Assembly: GCA_027491335.1 (NCBI GenBank)
Contig: JAIXWJ010000044.1
Location: forward strand, 1 to 49,591
Length of the DNA: 49,591 nucleotides
Reading direction: 5' to 3'
From: Actinomycetes bacterium
GTDB taxonomy: Bacteria > Actinomycetota > Acidimicrobiia > Acidimicrobiales > Ilumatobacteraceae
Shown here: piece after piece, positions 24,928 to 33,040 of the stretch
How positions within the stretch are numbered: the stretch's first letter is position 1
How the letters are laid out: the number at the start of each line of letters is the position of its first letter
Position numbers and translations under genes: made by a program
The notes under the pieces: model-generated
What the model was told of the DNA's origin: nothing
Database searches by the model: none
What the model saw: only the letters and a program-made list of their open reading frames with translations

Positions 24928-24990
24928 ATGAACGCCGTGACCGCACCCCGCATCGCAACCGCCGTTGCGTCGATCATCATTATTCGATAG
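24928..24990 (+). CDS. Isoleucine-rich leader peptide of cimA
   Basis: The 20-residue open reading frame from ATG 24928 to TAG 24988-24990 reads MNAVTAPRIATAVASIIIIR. Four consecutive Ile codons (ATC ATC ATT ATT, 24973-24984) sit just before the stop, with a fifth Ile and several Ala/Val upstream. It is followed at once by a pause-type hairpin and a Rho-independent terminator, and then by cimA, whose pathway ends in isoleucine. This is the layout of a classical amino-acid attenuator: slow translation at the Ile codons when charged tRNA-Ile is scarce would change RNA folding and let transcription continue. The peptide itself is likely unstable and not functional. Experimental proof is lacking. 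Confidence 0.8.
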   Translation: MNAVTAPRIATAVASIIIIR

Positions 24991-25013
24991 CGCACGGGCT
25001 CGTTCTCGTGCGC
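24990..25013 (+). promoter_or_regulatory. Attenuator pause hairpin
   Basis: GCGCACGGG (24990-24998) pairs with TCTCGTGCGC (25004-25013, 9 pairs, one G-U) around a 6-nt loop. It begins at the last base of the leader stop codon, so a ribosome halted at the Ile codons or at the stop would disrupt it. Confidence 0.65.
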
Positions 25014-25017
25014 AGTC

Positions 25018-25044
25018 AGCCGCCTCAGGGCGGCTTTTCTGTTT
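25018..25044 (+). terminator. Attenuator Rho-independent terminator upstream of cimA
   Basis: AGCCGCC (25018-25024), loop TCAG, GGCGGCT (25029-25035), then TTTCTGTTT. It lies 28 nt after the leader stop and 71 nt before cimA, with no gene between. A candidate antiterminator is GGTTGACTG (24912-24920), which can pair with CAGTCAGCC (25013-25021) over 9 positions with one G-U, masking the left arm. Confidence 0.8.
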
Positions 25045-25115
25045 CTCGGGAATGACTCACGGCACGACTCACAGCACGACGATTCACCACACGACGAAGA
25101 AGTGACGGAACCAAC

Positions 25116-26699
25116 ATGAGCAACATGATCGAAGTCTTCGACACCACATTGCGCGACGGCCTCCAGGTGGAGGGTGTCTCGGCATCGGTGGAGGACAAGC
25201 TGCGCATCGCCGAGCAGTTGGACTTTCTCGGCGTGCACTTCATCGAGGGCGGATGGCCGGGGGCCAATCCGAAGGACATCGAGTTCTTCGCGCGCGCCGC
25301 GAAGGAACTGAAGCTCACCACCAGCACGCTCGTGGCTTTCGGTTCCACGCGTCGTCCCAAGGGCAAGGTGGATGACGACGCCACGTTGCGCCATCTCGTC
25401 GATGCCGGCACCAGTGCCGTGTGCATCGTGGCCAAGAGTTGGGATTATCACGTGTTGAACGCGTTGCAGACCACGCTGGATGAGGGCGTGGCGATGATCG
25501 CCGACTCGGTGGAGTATCTGCATGGTCATGGCCGACGCGTGTTGGTGGACATGGAGCATTTCTTCGATGGCTTCAAGCGCAACGAGGAGTTCGCTCTGCG
25601 CGCGTTGGAGGCGGCCGTGGTGAAGGGCGCCAGTCATCTGGTGTTGTGCGACACCAACGGGGGAAGCCTGCCCCACGAAGTGCAAGAGATCGTCGCCACG
25701 GTGAAGCGCCACGTGGGTGACGACGTCACCATCGGCATCCATTGCCATGACGACACCGGTTGTGCCGTGGCCAACAGCATGGCCGCCGTGCTCAGCGGTG
25801 CCCGTCATGTGCAGGGAACGTTGAACGGACTCGGTGAGCGCACGGGCAACACCAACCTCACCACCGTCATCCCGAACCTGCAGTTGAAGTTGGGTTACGA
25901 GTGCCTGCCCGAGGGTCGCCTCGAACGCATCACGGCTGTCAGTAACCACGTCGCCGAGGTGTTGAACCGTCCTCTGAACCCACAGGCGCCGTACGTCGGT
26001 TCGGGTGCGTTCGCGCACAAGGCCGGTTTGCACGTGAGTGCCATCGCGCGCGCCAAGGACGCCTACGAACACGTCGATCCCGAACTGGTGGGCAACGGCA
26101 CGCGATTCGTCGTGAGCGAAATGGCCGGCAAGGCGACCATCGCTATCAAGGCCGAGGAGCTCGGACTCGACATGGATGGTCCGGCGGTCAACCAGGTCAT
26201 CGACGATCTGAAGCGCCTGGAGCACGAGGGTTACCACTTCGAGGCCGCCGACGCGTCGTTGGAGTTGCTCATGCGTCGCGCCACCGGCTGGGAGCAGCCG
26301 TACTTCCGCGTCGAGAGCATGCGGGTGATCACCGACGAGTCCGCCACGGGTTCGTTCACCACCGAGGCCACGGTGAAGGTGTGGGTCGGGCCCGAAGGCG
26401 CGGCCAACCGGCACGTGCACACATCCGAGGGCAACGGTCCCGTGAACGCCATCGACACGGCTCTGCGGGCCGCGGTGTCGCAGGCTCATCCGGGCGTCGA
26501 TCGCATTCACTTGACCGACTACAAGGTGCGCATCCTCGACGGCGGTTCGGCCACCGGCGCCGTCACCCGCGTGTTGATCGATGCCACCGACGGCGAGAAG
26601 TCCTGGACCACCATCGGGGTCAGCCCCAACATCATCGAGGCATCGTGGCGGGCCCTCGAGGAGTCGCTGATCTACGGACTCCTGCACGCCGACGCCTGA
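25116..26699 (+). CDS. cimA: (R)-citramalate synthase
   Basis: The 527-residue protein belongs to the LeuA/homocitrate synthase family. It has an N-terminal TIM barrel with the signature DTTLRDGLQVEGV, VLCDTNGGSLPHEV, metal-binding HCHDDTGCAVANS and GTLNGLGERTGNTNL, and a C-terminal regulatory domain (about 390-520) with GPEGAANRHVHTSEGNGPVNAIDTALR and DYKVRILDGG. Length and sequence match the long CimA type, which condenses pyruvate and acetyl-CoA to citramalate, the first step of threonine-independent isoleucine synthesis. The upstream Ile-rich leader and terminator support this over 2-isopropylmalate synthase, for which a Leu-rich leader would be expected. The C-terminal domain should give isoleucine feedback inhibition. 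Confidence 0.94.
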   Translation: MSNMIEVFDTTLRDGLQVEGVSASVEDKLRIAEQLDFLGVHFIEGGWPGANPKDIEFFARAAKELKLTTSTLVAFGSTRRPKGKVDDDATLRHLVDAGTSAVCIVAKSWDYHVLNALQTTLDEGVAMIADSVEYLHGHGRRVLVDMEHFFDGFKRNEEFALRALEAAVVKGASHLVLCDTNGGSLPHEVQEIVATVKRHVGDDVTIGIHCHDDTGCAVANSMAAVLSGARHVQGTLNGLGERTGNTNLTTVIPNLQLKLGYECLPEGRLERITAVSNHVAEVLNRPLNPQAPYVGSGAFAHKAGLHVSAIARAKDAYEHVDPELVGNGTRFVVSEMAGKATIAIKAEELGLDMDGPAVNQVIDDLKRLEHEGYHFEAADASLELLMRRATGWEQPYFRVESMRVITDESATGSFTTEATVKVWVGPEGAANRHVHTSEGNGPVNAIDTALRAAVSQAHPGVDRIHLTDYKVRILDGGSATGAVTRVLIDATDGEKSWTTIGVSPNIIEASWRALEESLIYGLLHADA

Positions 26700-26704
26700 G
26701 CGAA

Positions 26705-26710
26705 TACGGT
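26705..26710 (+). promoter_or_regulatory. -10 box of a leaderless promoter
   Basis: TACGGT ends 7 nt before the ATG at 26718, just after the cimA stop. Confidence 0.5.
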
Positions 26711-26717
26711 AGAGACG

Positions 26718-27239
26718 ATGTCCGCACCCAAGTTCGCCCCCACCCCGGTCCTCGACGAGGTCCGTACCTATTCGTCACCCGAGGTGGCCCCGGCCGCATG
26801 GGTGAACGATCGCCCCACCGACATCGAAGGCTTTCAGCCCGTCGGAGAGCGACTCGGGTTTCAGGGTCCGGATCAGGGATACGGGTTGATGTTGGCCAAT
26901 CGCATGCGTGGTCGCCTGAATCTGCTCGGCGGAGTGTCGGCCGATGACGCCGTGCGTGGTTGTCTGAACATCGCTCTGCGACGCGCCTCGCTGTTCGGTC
27001 GAGCCCCGGTGGTTCACGATCTCACCATCGCGTTCACCATGTGGGGATTCTTCGACGCGAACCCTCCGCACGATCTCGTGAAGCGTCGGGCCGAACTGTT
27101 CGGTGGTGTGGGCAACGTGCATCATTACAAGGAAGGTCGCGCCATCGCCGATCTGGTGCCCGAAGCCACCTTGCGTATGACGCCGGTCGCGGTGGCCGCC
27201 GCGAGTCCGGTGGCATGGCGCACGCTCACGGGCGCCTGA
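26718..27239 (+). CDS. Hypothetical protein
   Basis: The 173-residue soluble protein is not a family I recognise. Notable segments are RPTDIEGFQPVGERLGFQGPDQGYGLMLANRMRGRL and a helical middle DDAVRGCLNIALRRASLFGRAPVVHDLTIAFTMWGFF, then HDLVKRRAELFGGVGNVHHYKEGRAIADLVPEATL. Histidines and acidic residues are scattered and give no metal motif. A leaderless-type promoter precedes it, so it may be independent of cimA, although the gap is only 18 nt. Its last codons (RTLTGA-stop) form the first unit of a 29-bp tandem repeat that continues beyond the stop. Confidence 0.65.
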   Translation: MSAPKFAPTPVLDEVRTYSSPEVAPAAWVNDRPTDIEGFQPVGERLGFQGPDQGYGLMLANRMRGRLNLLGGVSADDAVRGCLNIALRRASLFGRAPVVHDLTIAFTMWGFFDANPPHDLVKRRAELFGGVGNVHHYKEGRAIADLVPEATLRMTPVAVAAASPVAWRTLTGA

Positions 27240-27298
27240 GGTTTCGTCGCACGCTCACGGGCGCCTGAGGTTTCGACGCACGCTCACGGGCGCCGGAG
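27219..27298. repeat. 29-bp tandem repeat, about 2.8 copies
   Basis: Units start at 27219, 27248 and 27277 with the core CGCACGCTCACGGGCGCC. Copies 1 and 2 differ at one base; copy 3 is truncated and diverged at its end. Copy 1 encodes the last residues and stop of the upstream gene; the others are non-coding. Confidence 0.9.
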
Positions 27299-27322
27299 AT
27301 CTCATCGTCTCGTCGGGGGTCG

Positions 27323-27328
27323 TAACCT
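27323..27328 (+). promoter_or_regulatory. -10 box of a leaderless promoter (acyl-CoA dehydrogenase)
   Basis: TAACCT ends 6 nt before the GTG at 27335. Confidence 0.5.
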
Positions 27329-27334
27329 GACGGC

Positions 27335-29101
27335 GTGACCGACTACCGCGCCCCTCTCGCCGACATCGATTTCGTTCTCAACCGCGTCTGCGGCCTGGAT
27401 CGAATCCTCGAACTTCCCGGTTACCTCGACGTCGATTCGTCCGTCGTGCGCGACCTTCTGGAGGAAGCGGCTCGCTTCATGGAGGAGAAGATCGCTCCCT
27501 TGAACAAGGTGGGCGACAAGTTCGGAGTGCGGTTGAACCCGGATCACTCGGTGACCACGGCGCCCGGTTTCGCCGACGCGTACCAGCATTACGTGCTGGC
27601 GGGTTGGGGAGCGGTTCCTTTCGAGACCGGCTTCGGAGGCGGCGGTTTCCCGTGGGTGGTGGGCATCGCCCTGCAAGAGATTCTCACCGCGTCGAACATG
27701 GCGTTCTCCATGTGTCCGTTGCTCACTCAAGGTGCGATCGACGCGATCCTCCATCACGGCAGCGAAGCGCAGAAGATGATGTATCTGCCCAAGATGATCA
27801 CCGGCGAGTGGTCGGGCACCATGAACCTCACCGAACCCGACGCGGGTAGCGACGTGGGTGCGGTGCGCACCAAGGCCGTGAAGAACGCCGACGGTTCGTA
27901 CCGCATCTCGGGCACCAAGATCTACATCTCGTTCGGTGAGCACGACATGGCGGACAACATCGTTCACCTCGTTCTGGCCCGCACGCCCGATGCGCCTCCC
28001 GGCACCAAGGGCATCTCGTGTTTCATCGTGCCCAAGTACATCGTGAACAACGATGGTTCGTTGGGCCGCAAGAACGACATCACGTGCGTGTCGGTCGAGC
28101 ACAAGTTGGGCATTCACGCCAGTCCCACCTGCGTCTTGTCCTTCGGCGACAACGGCGGAGCCACCGGTTACCTCATCGGCGAGGAGAACCGAGGAATGCA
28201 GTACATGTTCACCATGATGAATCAGGCCCGTTTGTCCGTGGGTCTGCAGGGTTTGTCGTTGGGTGACCGCGCGTACCAGCAAGCGTTGCAGTACGCCAAG
28301 GATCGCCGTCAGGGCCGTGCGCCGGGGGCACCGGCCGGCGAGTCGTCGCCGATCATCGACCATCCCGACGTGAAGCGCATGCTCATGACCATCAAGACCA
28401 CTTGCGAAGCGTTGCGTCGACTGACGTATTGGAACGCCGCGTGTCTCGACGTGGCCAAGCATCATCCCGATGCCAACGAACGAGAATTCGCCGCCGACCT
28501 CGCGGCGCTTCTCACCCCGATGTCGAAGGGTTGGGGAACCGACATGGCGGTCGAACTCACCGGAATCGCGGTGCAGATTCACGGTGGCATGGGCTTCGTG
28601 GAGGAGACCGGCGTGGCTCAGCACTACCGCGATGCCCGCATCACCACCATCTACGAGGGCACGAACGGCATTCAGGCCATCGACCTGGTGGGTCGCAAGT
28701 TGGGAATGCAAGGTGGCGCGGTGGTCAAGCGACATCTCGACTCGATCGACTCTCTGATCAATCGGTTGGCGGCCTTCCCGCAATTGACGGCGACGCGCGC
28801 GGCCTTGGTGAAGACTCTCGCCGCCACGCGCGAGGCCACCGATTGGCTGGCCGCGCACGGCGGAAATCAGCTCGATCTGTTGTCGGGCGCCACGCCGTAC
28901 CTGCGCCTCATCAGCGTGCTCACCGGTGGCTACTTGTTGGCCGAGTCGGCGGTGATCGCCAGTGAGAGCGGGTTGGATGACGCAGTCGTCGCCGAACGAG
29001 TCACCTCGGCGCGCTTCTTCTGCGAACAGTTGATGCCGGTCGCCGACGGATTGGTCCCGTCGATCACCGGGGACTCCGAACTGTTGATGTCGTCGATCTG
29101 A
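27335..29101 (+). CDS. DmdC-like acyl-CoA dehydrogenase
   Basis: The 588-residue protein is an acyl-CoA dehydrogenase of the longer class with extra N- and C-terminal segments, as in DmdC (3-methylmercaptopropionyl-CoA dehydrogenase) and related enzymes. Visible are the N-terminal YRAPLADIDFVLNRV motif of this class, MNLTEPDAGSDVGAVRTKA (FAD/substrate), RLSVGLQGLSLGDRAYQQAL, IHGGMGFVEETGVAQHYRDARI and the catalytic Glu in IYEGTNGIQAIDLVGRK. The class desaturates acyl-CoAs in beta-oxidation; DMSP degradation is one known use, but no other dmd gene is here, so the substrate is open. It starts with GTG. It is convergent with a tandem TetR regulator. Confidence 0.9.
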   Translation: MTDYRAPLADIDFVLNRVCGLDRILELPGYLDVDSSVVRDLLEEAARFMEEKIAPLNKVGDKFGVRLNPDHSVTTAPGFADAYQHYVLAGWGAVPFETGFGGGGFPWVVGIALQEILTASNMAFSMCPLLTQGAIDAILHHGSEAQKMMYLPKMITGEWSGTMNLTEPDAGSDVGAVRTKAVKNADGSYRISGTKIYISFGEHDMADNIVHLVLARTPDAPPGTKGISCFIVPKYIVNNDGSLGRKNDITCVSVEHKLGIHASPTCVLSFGDNGGATGYLIGEENRGMQYMFTMMNQARLSVGLQGLSLGDRAYQQALQYAKDRRQGRAPGAPAGESSPIIDHPDVKRMLMTIKTTCEALRRLTYWNAACLDVAKHHPDANEREFAADLAALLTPMSKGWGTDMAVELTGIAVQIHGGMGFVEETGVAQHYRDARITTIYEGTNGIQAIDLVGRKLGMQGGAVVKRHLDSIDSLINRLAAFPQLTATRAALVKTLAATREATDWLAAHGGNQLDLLSGATPYLRLISVLTGGYLLAESAVIASESGLDDAVVAERVTSARFFCEQLMPVADGLVPSITGDSELLMSSI

Positions 29102-29104
29102 TCG

Positions 29105-30379
29105 TCAGGCGTGGCGCCTGATCGTCTCGCTCACGGCGTAATCGCACAGCGACTCGAACACCACGCGAGTGTCGATACCGTCGACGAGGCCCGTGCATTC
29201 CTCGAGCAACATCATGCCTTGGGCGAGTATGCGCAGAATCTCCACTCCCGGACGGACGACGTTCATGTCGAGGCCGAACACGCTCTCGAAAAGTCTCGAG
29301 GCGTGCTCGTTGGCGTCGGTGTCGGCGATGTGCAACGCGCGACGCATATCGGCGTCGTGAATGGCGGCGAGATGGAACTCGAGGCGAAGTCGTCGTTGCT
29401 CACGACCGACCGGCGCGAGAAGGGTCCGATTGGCGATCATGGCCTGAGCCTTCAGTGACTCTTCGTAGGCGGACACTCGCGCGTCGTCGCGCGATCGGAT
29501 GTGTCCACCTTCGCCTCGGGGGACGTTGGGGCCGATCAGTTTGTCGCTGCGTGACCCTTTGTAGAGATTGTTGAGCAACTTGGTGGCCACGTCGCTGAAC
29601 AAGGCTTGTCTGGTGCGGTACTCGGCGAACAACGCCGAGGTGGGAAGTCCGGCCGCACGGGCGATGCGTTGGGTCGTCGCGCGCTCGACGCCACCGCGGG
29701 AAATCACTCGTGCCGCGGCGTTCACCAACGCGTCACGGATGGCGTCCCCGGTGTCGATGGTTGCGTCGAGATGAAGCTCGCCTTCGGGTCGGGACCACGT
29801 GGGTTCGGCGCGTCGGTCGAGCACCATGTGGGCCGCTGGCTTCATGACCTCCCACTTCTCGGGTTCGAACAAGTCGACAGCGGCGAAGTAGAGACAGCCC
29901 AGAACGAAACCGATGGTGAGAAGCCGACGATCGGATTCGGGTGACGCGGGCTGTTGTTCCACACCCAATTCCGCCAACCAAGAGTTGACGTCGGGGATGA
30001 CGACTTCGGCCAATTCGGGAATACGAGGGGCGGCGATCATCAAGCTGATTCCGGGCGTCAACGGACCGGCGGGATTCGCCAAGGCGCGAGCGATGATCAT
30101 CTGGGCTTCGTTGCGTTGGGGTCCCGGGTCGAGGGTCTTCAACGACGTTTCGATGTAGGCCCGCATGGGTCCGGACAACCGGTGTTGCCACAGCCCCACG
30201 AGGATCTCTTCGGTGTTCTCGTAACGGGAGTAGACGGCTCCGGTGGTCAACTCGGCCGAGCGGGCCAACTCCAGGGCTCCCAGACGGTCGGGCCCCTTCT
30301 CGCGCAACAATTCGACGCCCACGTCGAGGAGCAACTCATCGTTGCGTGCGGCGTCCGAACGCCTGCGCCCTTGGTTCAC
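29105..30379 (-). CDS. TetR-type regulator with two DNA-binding domains
   Basis: The 424-residue protein is about twice the usual TetR length and contains two TetR helix-turn-helix domains. The first is at about 10-58 (LLDVGVELLREKGPDRLGALELARSAELTTGAVYSRYENTEEILVGLW). The second is at about 215-262 (IRDALVNAAARVISRGGVERATTQRIARAAGLPTSALFAEYRTRQALF). Each is followed by a helical ligand/dimer region, so this is a fused tandem TetR. The second recognition helix is less canonical. It starts with GTG, with a TAGCAT box ending 6 nt upstream. Its neighbour is a convergent acyl-CoA dehydrogenase, and control of fatty acid or related catabolism is plausible but not shown. Confidence 0.88.
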   Translation of the reverse strand: MNQGRRRSDAARNDELLLDVGVELLREKGPDRLGALELARSAELTTGAVYSRYENTEEILVGLWQHRLSGPMRAYIETSLKTLDPGPQRNEAQMIIARALANPAGPLTPGISLMIAAPRIPELAEVVIPDVNSWLAELGVEQQPASPESDRRLLTIGFVLGCLYFAAVDLFEPEKWEVMKPAAHMVLDRRAEPTWSRPEGELHLDATIDTGDAIRDALVNAAARVISRGGVERATTQRIARAAGLPTSALFAEYRTRQALFSDVATKLLNNLYKGSRSDKLIGPNVPRGEGGHIRSRDDARVSAYEESLKAQAMIANRTLLAPVGREQRRLRLEFHLAAIHDADMRRALHIADTDANEHASRLFESVFGLDMNVVRPGVEILRILAQGMMLLEECTGLVDGIDTRVVFESLCDYAVSETIRRHA

Positions 30380-30385
30380 ATTCCG

Positions 30386-30391
30386 ATGCTA
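30386..30391 (-). promoter_or_regulatory. -10 box of a leaderless promoter (tandem TetR)
   Basis: TAGCAT (minus strand) ends 6 nt before the GTG at 30379. Confidence 0.5.
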
Positions 30392-30427
30392 ACTATCTAT
30401 AACCCTTACGGAAAGATTTTTCGCCGG

Positions 30428-30787
30428 TCAATCGAGGGCGTGGGAGCGCAGAGCATCCAGGTCGCAGAACTCGAGGGCCATCACATGGGTGGCGGCCAAC
30501 ACGACGCGAGGCGCCGCACCGGCCTCGAAGGCTTCCTGCCAGCGCGAGGCGCACAAGCACCATTGGTCCCCGGCCTTCAGCCCGGGGAAGCCGTACTGGG
30601 GCATCGGCGTGCTGAGGTCGTTGCCGGCTCGCTTGCTGAAGGCGAGGAACTCGTCGGTCATCACCGCACAGACCACATGAACGCCGGGGTCGTCTCCGCG
30701 CGACTCGCAACATCCGGTGCGGTAGTACCCGGTCATCGGATCGAAGGAGCAAGGAATCAGGTCGGTGCCGAGAACGTTGCGTTGCAT
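30428..30787 (-). CDS. DUF2237 family protein
   Basis: The 119-residue protein follows the DUF2237 pattern nearly end to end: NVLGTDLIPCSFDPMTGYYRTGCCESRGDDPGVHVVCAVMTDEFLAFSKRAGNDLST, PQYGFPGLKAGDQWCLCASRWQEAFEAGAAPRVVLAATH. The conserved cysteines (C13, the CC pair, and CLC) suggest metal or redox chemistry; the function of the family is unknown. The ATG at 30787 lies 13 nt after the stop of the VIT1-type transporter gene, so the pair is probably one operon. An in-frame ATG at 30856 lies inside the transporter gene and is rejected. Confidence 0.9.
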   Translation of the reverse strand: MQRNVLGTDLIPCSFDPMTGYYRTGCCESRGDDPGVHVVCAVMTDEFLAFSKRAGNDLSTPMPQYGFPGLKAGDQWCLCASRWQEAFEAGAAPRVVLAATHVMALEFCDLDALRSHALD

Positions 30788-30800
30788 GGTTGTGCTCCGA

Positions 30801-31526
30801 TCAGGCCACGGCCACGTTGAACAAGGAACCAATGAGGTAGGTGACACCGCACGCAACGATCAGGATGAGCACCTGACGAAGACTGCTCCACCACACTTTC
30901 TTCTCGGCCGATCGGCCGATGACCGCACCAACCAAAGCGGCCGCGACAACGCCGATGATGACGGAAGCGGCTTTGGCCCCGTTTCCGGATCCGACGTACC
31001 ACGGGATCACGGGCAACAGCGCTCCGAAGATGAAACAAACGAGCGACAAGACCGCGGCTTTCCACGCCGACGGCAGCACGCCGGGATCGACGCCCAGTTC
31101 CTCGCGCGCATGCACGGCCAACGCGGCATCGGGGCGACGCATCACGTCGGCGGCGGCCGCGGCGGCACGTTCGGGCTCGATGCCATGACTCTCGTAGATC
31201 TTGGCGAGTTCGAGGGTTTCGGCCGCGGTGTTCACGTGAAGCTCGCGTCGCTCGATGTCGATCTCGCGCGTGATGAGTTCGTTCTGTGCCGACACCGACA
31301 CCCACTCACCGGCGGCCATGCTGGCGGCGCCGGCGATCGCGCCCGCGATACCGGCGAGACGCACGACGTTGGAGTCCACACCGCTTCCCGCGAAACCGAT
31401 GACCAGCGACACGTTGGAAACCAATCCGTCGCTGATGCCGAAGACGGCCGCTCGGGCCAACCCACCGGAAACGGAGCGATGGCCGGGATGTTGTTCGCGG
31501 GGAACTCCGAATGCGTACCGTGCCAT
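30801..31526 (-). CDS. VIT1/CCC1-family membrane metal transporter
   Basis: The 241-residue protein has about five hydrophobic helices and the VIT1 family signatures SGGLARAAVFGISDGLVSNVSLVIGFAGSG and GAIAGAASMAAGEWVSVSAQNELITREIDIERRELH. A cytosolic acidic/helical part (about 95-160) with EPERAAAAAADVMRRPDAALAVHAREELGVDP binds metal in plant VIT1. C-terminal helices end at LIGSLFNVAVA. The family moves Fe2+ or Mn2+ out of the cytosol. ATG 31526 is supported by a TAGCGT box 7 nt upstream; the frame remains open far beyond, antisense to gltX. DUF2237 follows directly. Confidence 0.92.
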   Translation of the reverse strand: MARYAFGVPREQHPGHRSVSGGLARAAVFGISDGLVSNVSLVIGFAGSGVDSNVVRLAGIAGAIAGAASMAAGEWVSVSAQNELITREIDIERRELHVNTAAETLELAKIYESHGIEPERAAAAAADVMRRPDAALAVHAREELGVDPGVLPSAWKAAVLSLVCFIFGALLPVIPWYVGSGNGAKAASVIIGVVAAALVGAVIGRSAEKKVWWSSLRQVLILIVACGVTYLIGSLFNVAVA

Positions 31527-31533
31527 GACGATG

Positions 31534-31539
31534 ACGCTA
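31534..31539 (-). promoter_or_regulatory. -10 box of a leaderless promoter (VIT1 gene)
   Basis: TAGCGT (minus strand) ends 7 nt before the ATG at 31526. It faces an identical TAGCGT at 31560 for the divergent gltX. Confidence 0.5.
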
Positions 31540-31559
31540 GTGCCATGGGAAGCGAGCGT

Positions 31560-31565
31560 TAGCGT
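31560..31565 (+). promoter_or_regulatory. Candidate -10 box (gltX)
   Basis: TAGCGT ends 9 nt before the ATG at 31575; mirror image of the divergent box at 31534. Confidence 0.45.
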
Positions 31566-31574
31566 ACGAAGAGC

Positions 31575-32990
31575 ATGACTGATGTCGCCTCCCCCCGTTT
31601 TCGCTTCGCTCCATCGCCCACCGGCTTCTTTCATGTCGGGGGAGCGCGCACCGCTTTGTACAACTGGGCTCTCGCCAAGCGATTGGGCGGTACGTTCGTC
31701 CTTCGAATCGAGGACACCGACGAGGCGCGCAACAAGCCCGAGTGGACCCAAGGAATCATCGACGCTCTCGCCTGGATCGGGGTGAAGCGAGACGACCCCA
31801 CGTTCGAGGGGCCGTACTTCCAAAGTGAGTACGCGGACGCGCACGTGGCGGCGGCGCATCGACTGTTCGCCGAAGGACGCGCCTACTACTGCGATCTCAC
31901 CTCCGAGCAGATTCAGGAGCGTTCCAAGCAGAACAGCAAGCCCGGCTACGACGGCTACTCGCGCGATCGGGGGCTGGAACCCGGACCGGGTCGAGTGTTG
32001 CGCTTCCGCGTGCCGGAAGGCACGACCGTGGTCGAGGATCTGGTTCGTGGACGCGTGGAGTTCGCCAACGACACCATCGAGGACTTCGTGTTGTTGCGCG
32101 GCAACGGCTCGCCGATGTTTCTTCTGGCGAACGTCGTCGACGACGTGTCGATGCGCGTCAGTCACGTGGTGCGCGCCGAGGAACACTTGCCCAACACTCC
32201 CAAGCAGCAGATGCTCTGGGAAGCCCTCGGGCATCGTCCGCCGGTGTGGGCACACGTGCCCGTGTTGGTGAACGAGCAACGCAAGAAGCTGTCGAAGCGA
32301 CGCGACAAGGTGGCGCTCGAGCAGTTTCGTGACGAGGGCTATTTGTCCGAAGCCATGGTGAACTACCTGATGACGCTCGGCTGGGCTCCGCAGGGCGACG
32401 AAGAGATCGTGCCGTGGTCGCGCATCGAGGCCGAGTTCCGTTTGGAGGACGTGAACCATTCGCCGGCCTTCTTCGATCTGAAGAAGTTGGCCGCTTTCAA
32501 CGGCGAGTACATCCGCGCCATGTCGCTGGATCGATTCATTTCGGCCTGCGAACCGTTCCTCACCGAAGACGTTCCGTGGACCTCCGACCAGTTCGACGCC
32601 GAGATCTTCCGGGCGATCGCTCCCTTGGCGCAGACGCGGATGGTCACGATGAACGAGATCGTGGCGCTGGTGGATTTCCTGTTTCTCGCCGAACCGATCA
32701 TCGACGAGGCGGCATGGTCGAAGACGTTCGGTGGTGAAGAAGCGGTGGCGATGCTGGACGATGCGATCATCGCGTTCGGCGAAACCGCCGACTGGAACGC
32801 CGATGCTCTGAAGACGGCGTTGGAGGCGGCCGGAACCGCGCGCGGATTGAAGCTGGGCAAGGCGCAGGCGCCGGTTCGCGTGGCGGTGACGGGGCGCACC
32901 GTGGGCCCGCCGCTGTTCGAGGCGCTCGAGTTGCTCGGTCGCGACAAGACCATGGCCCGCATGCGGGCGGCGGCGGAGCGGGCCCGCTGA
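31575..32990 (+). CDS. gltX: Glutamyl-tRNA synthetase
   Basis: The 471-residue class I synthetase has [22 protein letters not shown] (HIGH variant HVGG), [15 protein letters not shown], the tRNA/ATP region [22 protein letters not shown] and the KMSKS variant [15 protein letters not shown]. The C-terminal anticodon-binding part is helical and ends [21 protein letters not shown]. It charges tRNA-Glu; in most actinobacteria the enzyme is non-discriminating and also forms Glu-tRNA-Gln for GatCAB, which fits the tRNA-Gln gene 780 nt downstream, but discrimination cannot be read from the sequence. A YdcF-type gene follows after 50 nt. Confidence 0.96.
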   Translation: MTDVASPRFRFAPSPTGFFHVGGARTALYNWALAKRLGGTFVLRIEDTDEARNKPEWTQGIIDALAWIGVKRDDPTFEGPYFQSEYADAHVAAAHRLFAEGRAYYCDLTSEQIQERSKQNSKPGYDGYSRDRGLEPGPGRVLRFRVPEGTTVVEDLVRGRVEFANDTIEDFVLLRGNGSPMFLLANVVDDVSMRVSHVVRAEEHLPNTPKQQMLWEALGHRPPVWAHVPVLVNEQRKKLSKRRDKVALEQFRDEGYLSEAMVNYLMTLGWAPQGDEEIVPWSRIEAEFRLEDVNHSPAFFDLKKLAAFNGEYIRAMSLDRFISACEPFLTEDVPWTSDQFDAEIFRAIAPLAQTRMVTMNEIVALVDFLFLAEPIIDEAAWSKTFGGEEAVAMLDDAIIAFGETADWNADALKTALEAAGTARGLKLGKAQAPVRVAVTGRTVGPPLFEALELLGRDKTMARMRAAAERAR

Positions 32991-33040
32991 ACTCCCAACC
33001 GACACCTGGTGAGGTCGCGCGGTCGACCGACGAGACGCCG

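Noticed and set aside
24657-26687. A 676-codon open frame antisense to cimA
   Set aside because: It mirrors a clear citramalate synthase, has no family signature and is a by-product of high third-position GC. The same applies to long antisense frames over the GH13 gene (4838-6160), the GDPD gene (8080-9417), the acyl-CoA ligase (10616-12328) and the dmdC-like gene (27302-28858).
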